In this document: positions 6,472-6,518 of the stretch, piece by piece
How the letters are laid out: each line of letters begins with the position of its first letter
Numbering within the stretch: the first letter of the stretch is position 1
Assembly: GCA_964623735.1 (NCBI GenBank)
Contig: CAZUVE010000151.1
Coordinates: 1 to 6,518 of the forward strand
Source: SW-9-67-25 sp964623735
Lineage (GTDB): Archaea; Halobacteriota; Halobacteria; Halobacteriales; Haloarculaceae
DNA length: 6,518 bases
Direction of reading: 5' to 3'
Translations under genes and position numbers: made by a program
The notes under the pieces: generated by a model
Told to the model about the DNA's origin: nothing
The model's database searches: none
Seen by the model: only the letters and a program-made list of their open reading frames with translations

Positions 6472-6496
6472 GCACAGGAACGCCGCGTTCGCGTGC
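6472..6496. promoter_or_regulatory. 25-bp imperfect palindrome upstream of the ABC operon promoter, candidate operator
   Basis: Inner arms GAACGC (6478-6483) and GCGTTC (6485-6490) flank a central C. Outer arms GCAC (6472-6475) and GTGC (6493-6496) also match. Only the two pairs between inner and outer arms mismatch, so 10 of 12 pairs are complementary. It ends about 14 bp upstream of the TATA box, next to the BRE. That position suits an activator dimer helping TFB/TBP binding, or a repressor blocking it. The regulator gene is not in the window. Confidence 0.5.
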
Positions 6497-6518
6497 CGAA
6501 CTCTCACAGTGATTGCTT

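Noticed and set aside
6413..6475. Upstream in-frame GTG start for the binding-protein gene
   Set aside because: The extension would be encoded across the TATA box and upstream of the predicted transcript start; the ATG at 6412 explains all signals.

Overview
The window looks like a chromosomal segment from a haloarchaeon (class Halobacteria). It is very GC-rich, its proteins are strongly acidic, its promoters are archaeal BRE/TATA type, and its solute-binding protein is a twin-arginine (Tat) lipoprotein with an Asp/Gly-rich linker, as is usual for secreted haloarchaeal proteins. A tRNA methyltransferase of the archaeal TrmG10 type also fits. The genus cannot be fixed from the sequence alone.

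Left part, plus strand: the window opens inside a tRNA (guanine-10-N2) methyltransferase gene (1-672, start missing). A 52-bp gap holding a TATA-like promoter and a perfect 13-bp palindrome follows. Next is a complete gene (725-1729) for a ketol-acid reductoisomerase (KARI, IlvC) family protein. It keeps the KARI architecture, but by eye it has lost two or three residues normally needed for KARI catalysis, so I treat it as a divergent paralog and not as a sure valine/isoleucine biosynthesis enzyme.

Right part, minus strand, 6412 down to 1726: one operon for a carbohydrate-type (CUT1) ABC importer in the order solute-binding lipoprotein, MalF-type permease, MalG-type permease, MalK-type ATPase. 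The last three genes are 1 and 3 bp apart, each with a Shine-Dalgarno site in the end of the gene before it, so they are probably translationally coupled. A 108-bp spacer separates the binding-protein gene from the first permease. The promoter is clear: a TATA box at 6451-6458, and just upstream of it a 25-bp imperfect palindrome (6472-6496) placed like an activator site. The binding protein would capture a sugar or similar solute at the cell surface, the two permeases form the channel, and an ATPase homodimer powers import. The substrate is not evident, since no catabolic or regulator gene lies in the window.

The two transcription directions meet tail to tail at 1726-1729, where the stop codons of the KARI-like gene and the ABC ATPase gene share a CTAG palindrome with no intergenic space. 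I see no tRNA, rRNA, CRISPR array, insertion sequence or integrase. No wholly new system is evident. The most worthwhile leads are the KARI paralog and the operator-like palindrome of the ABC operon.
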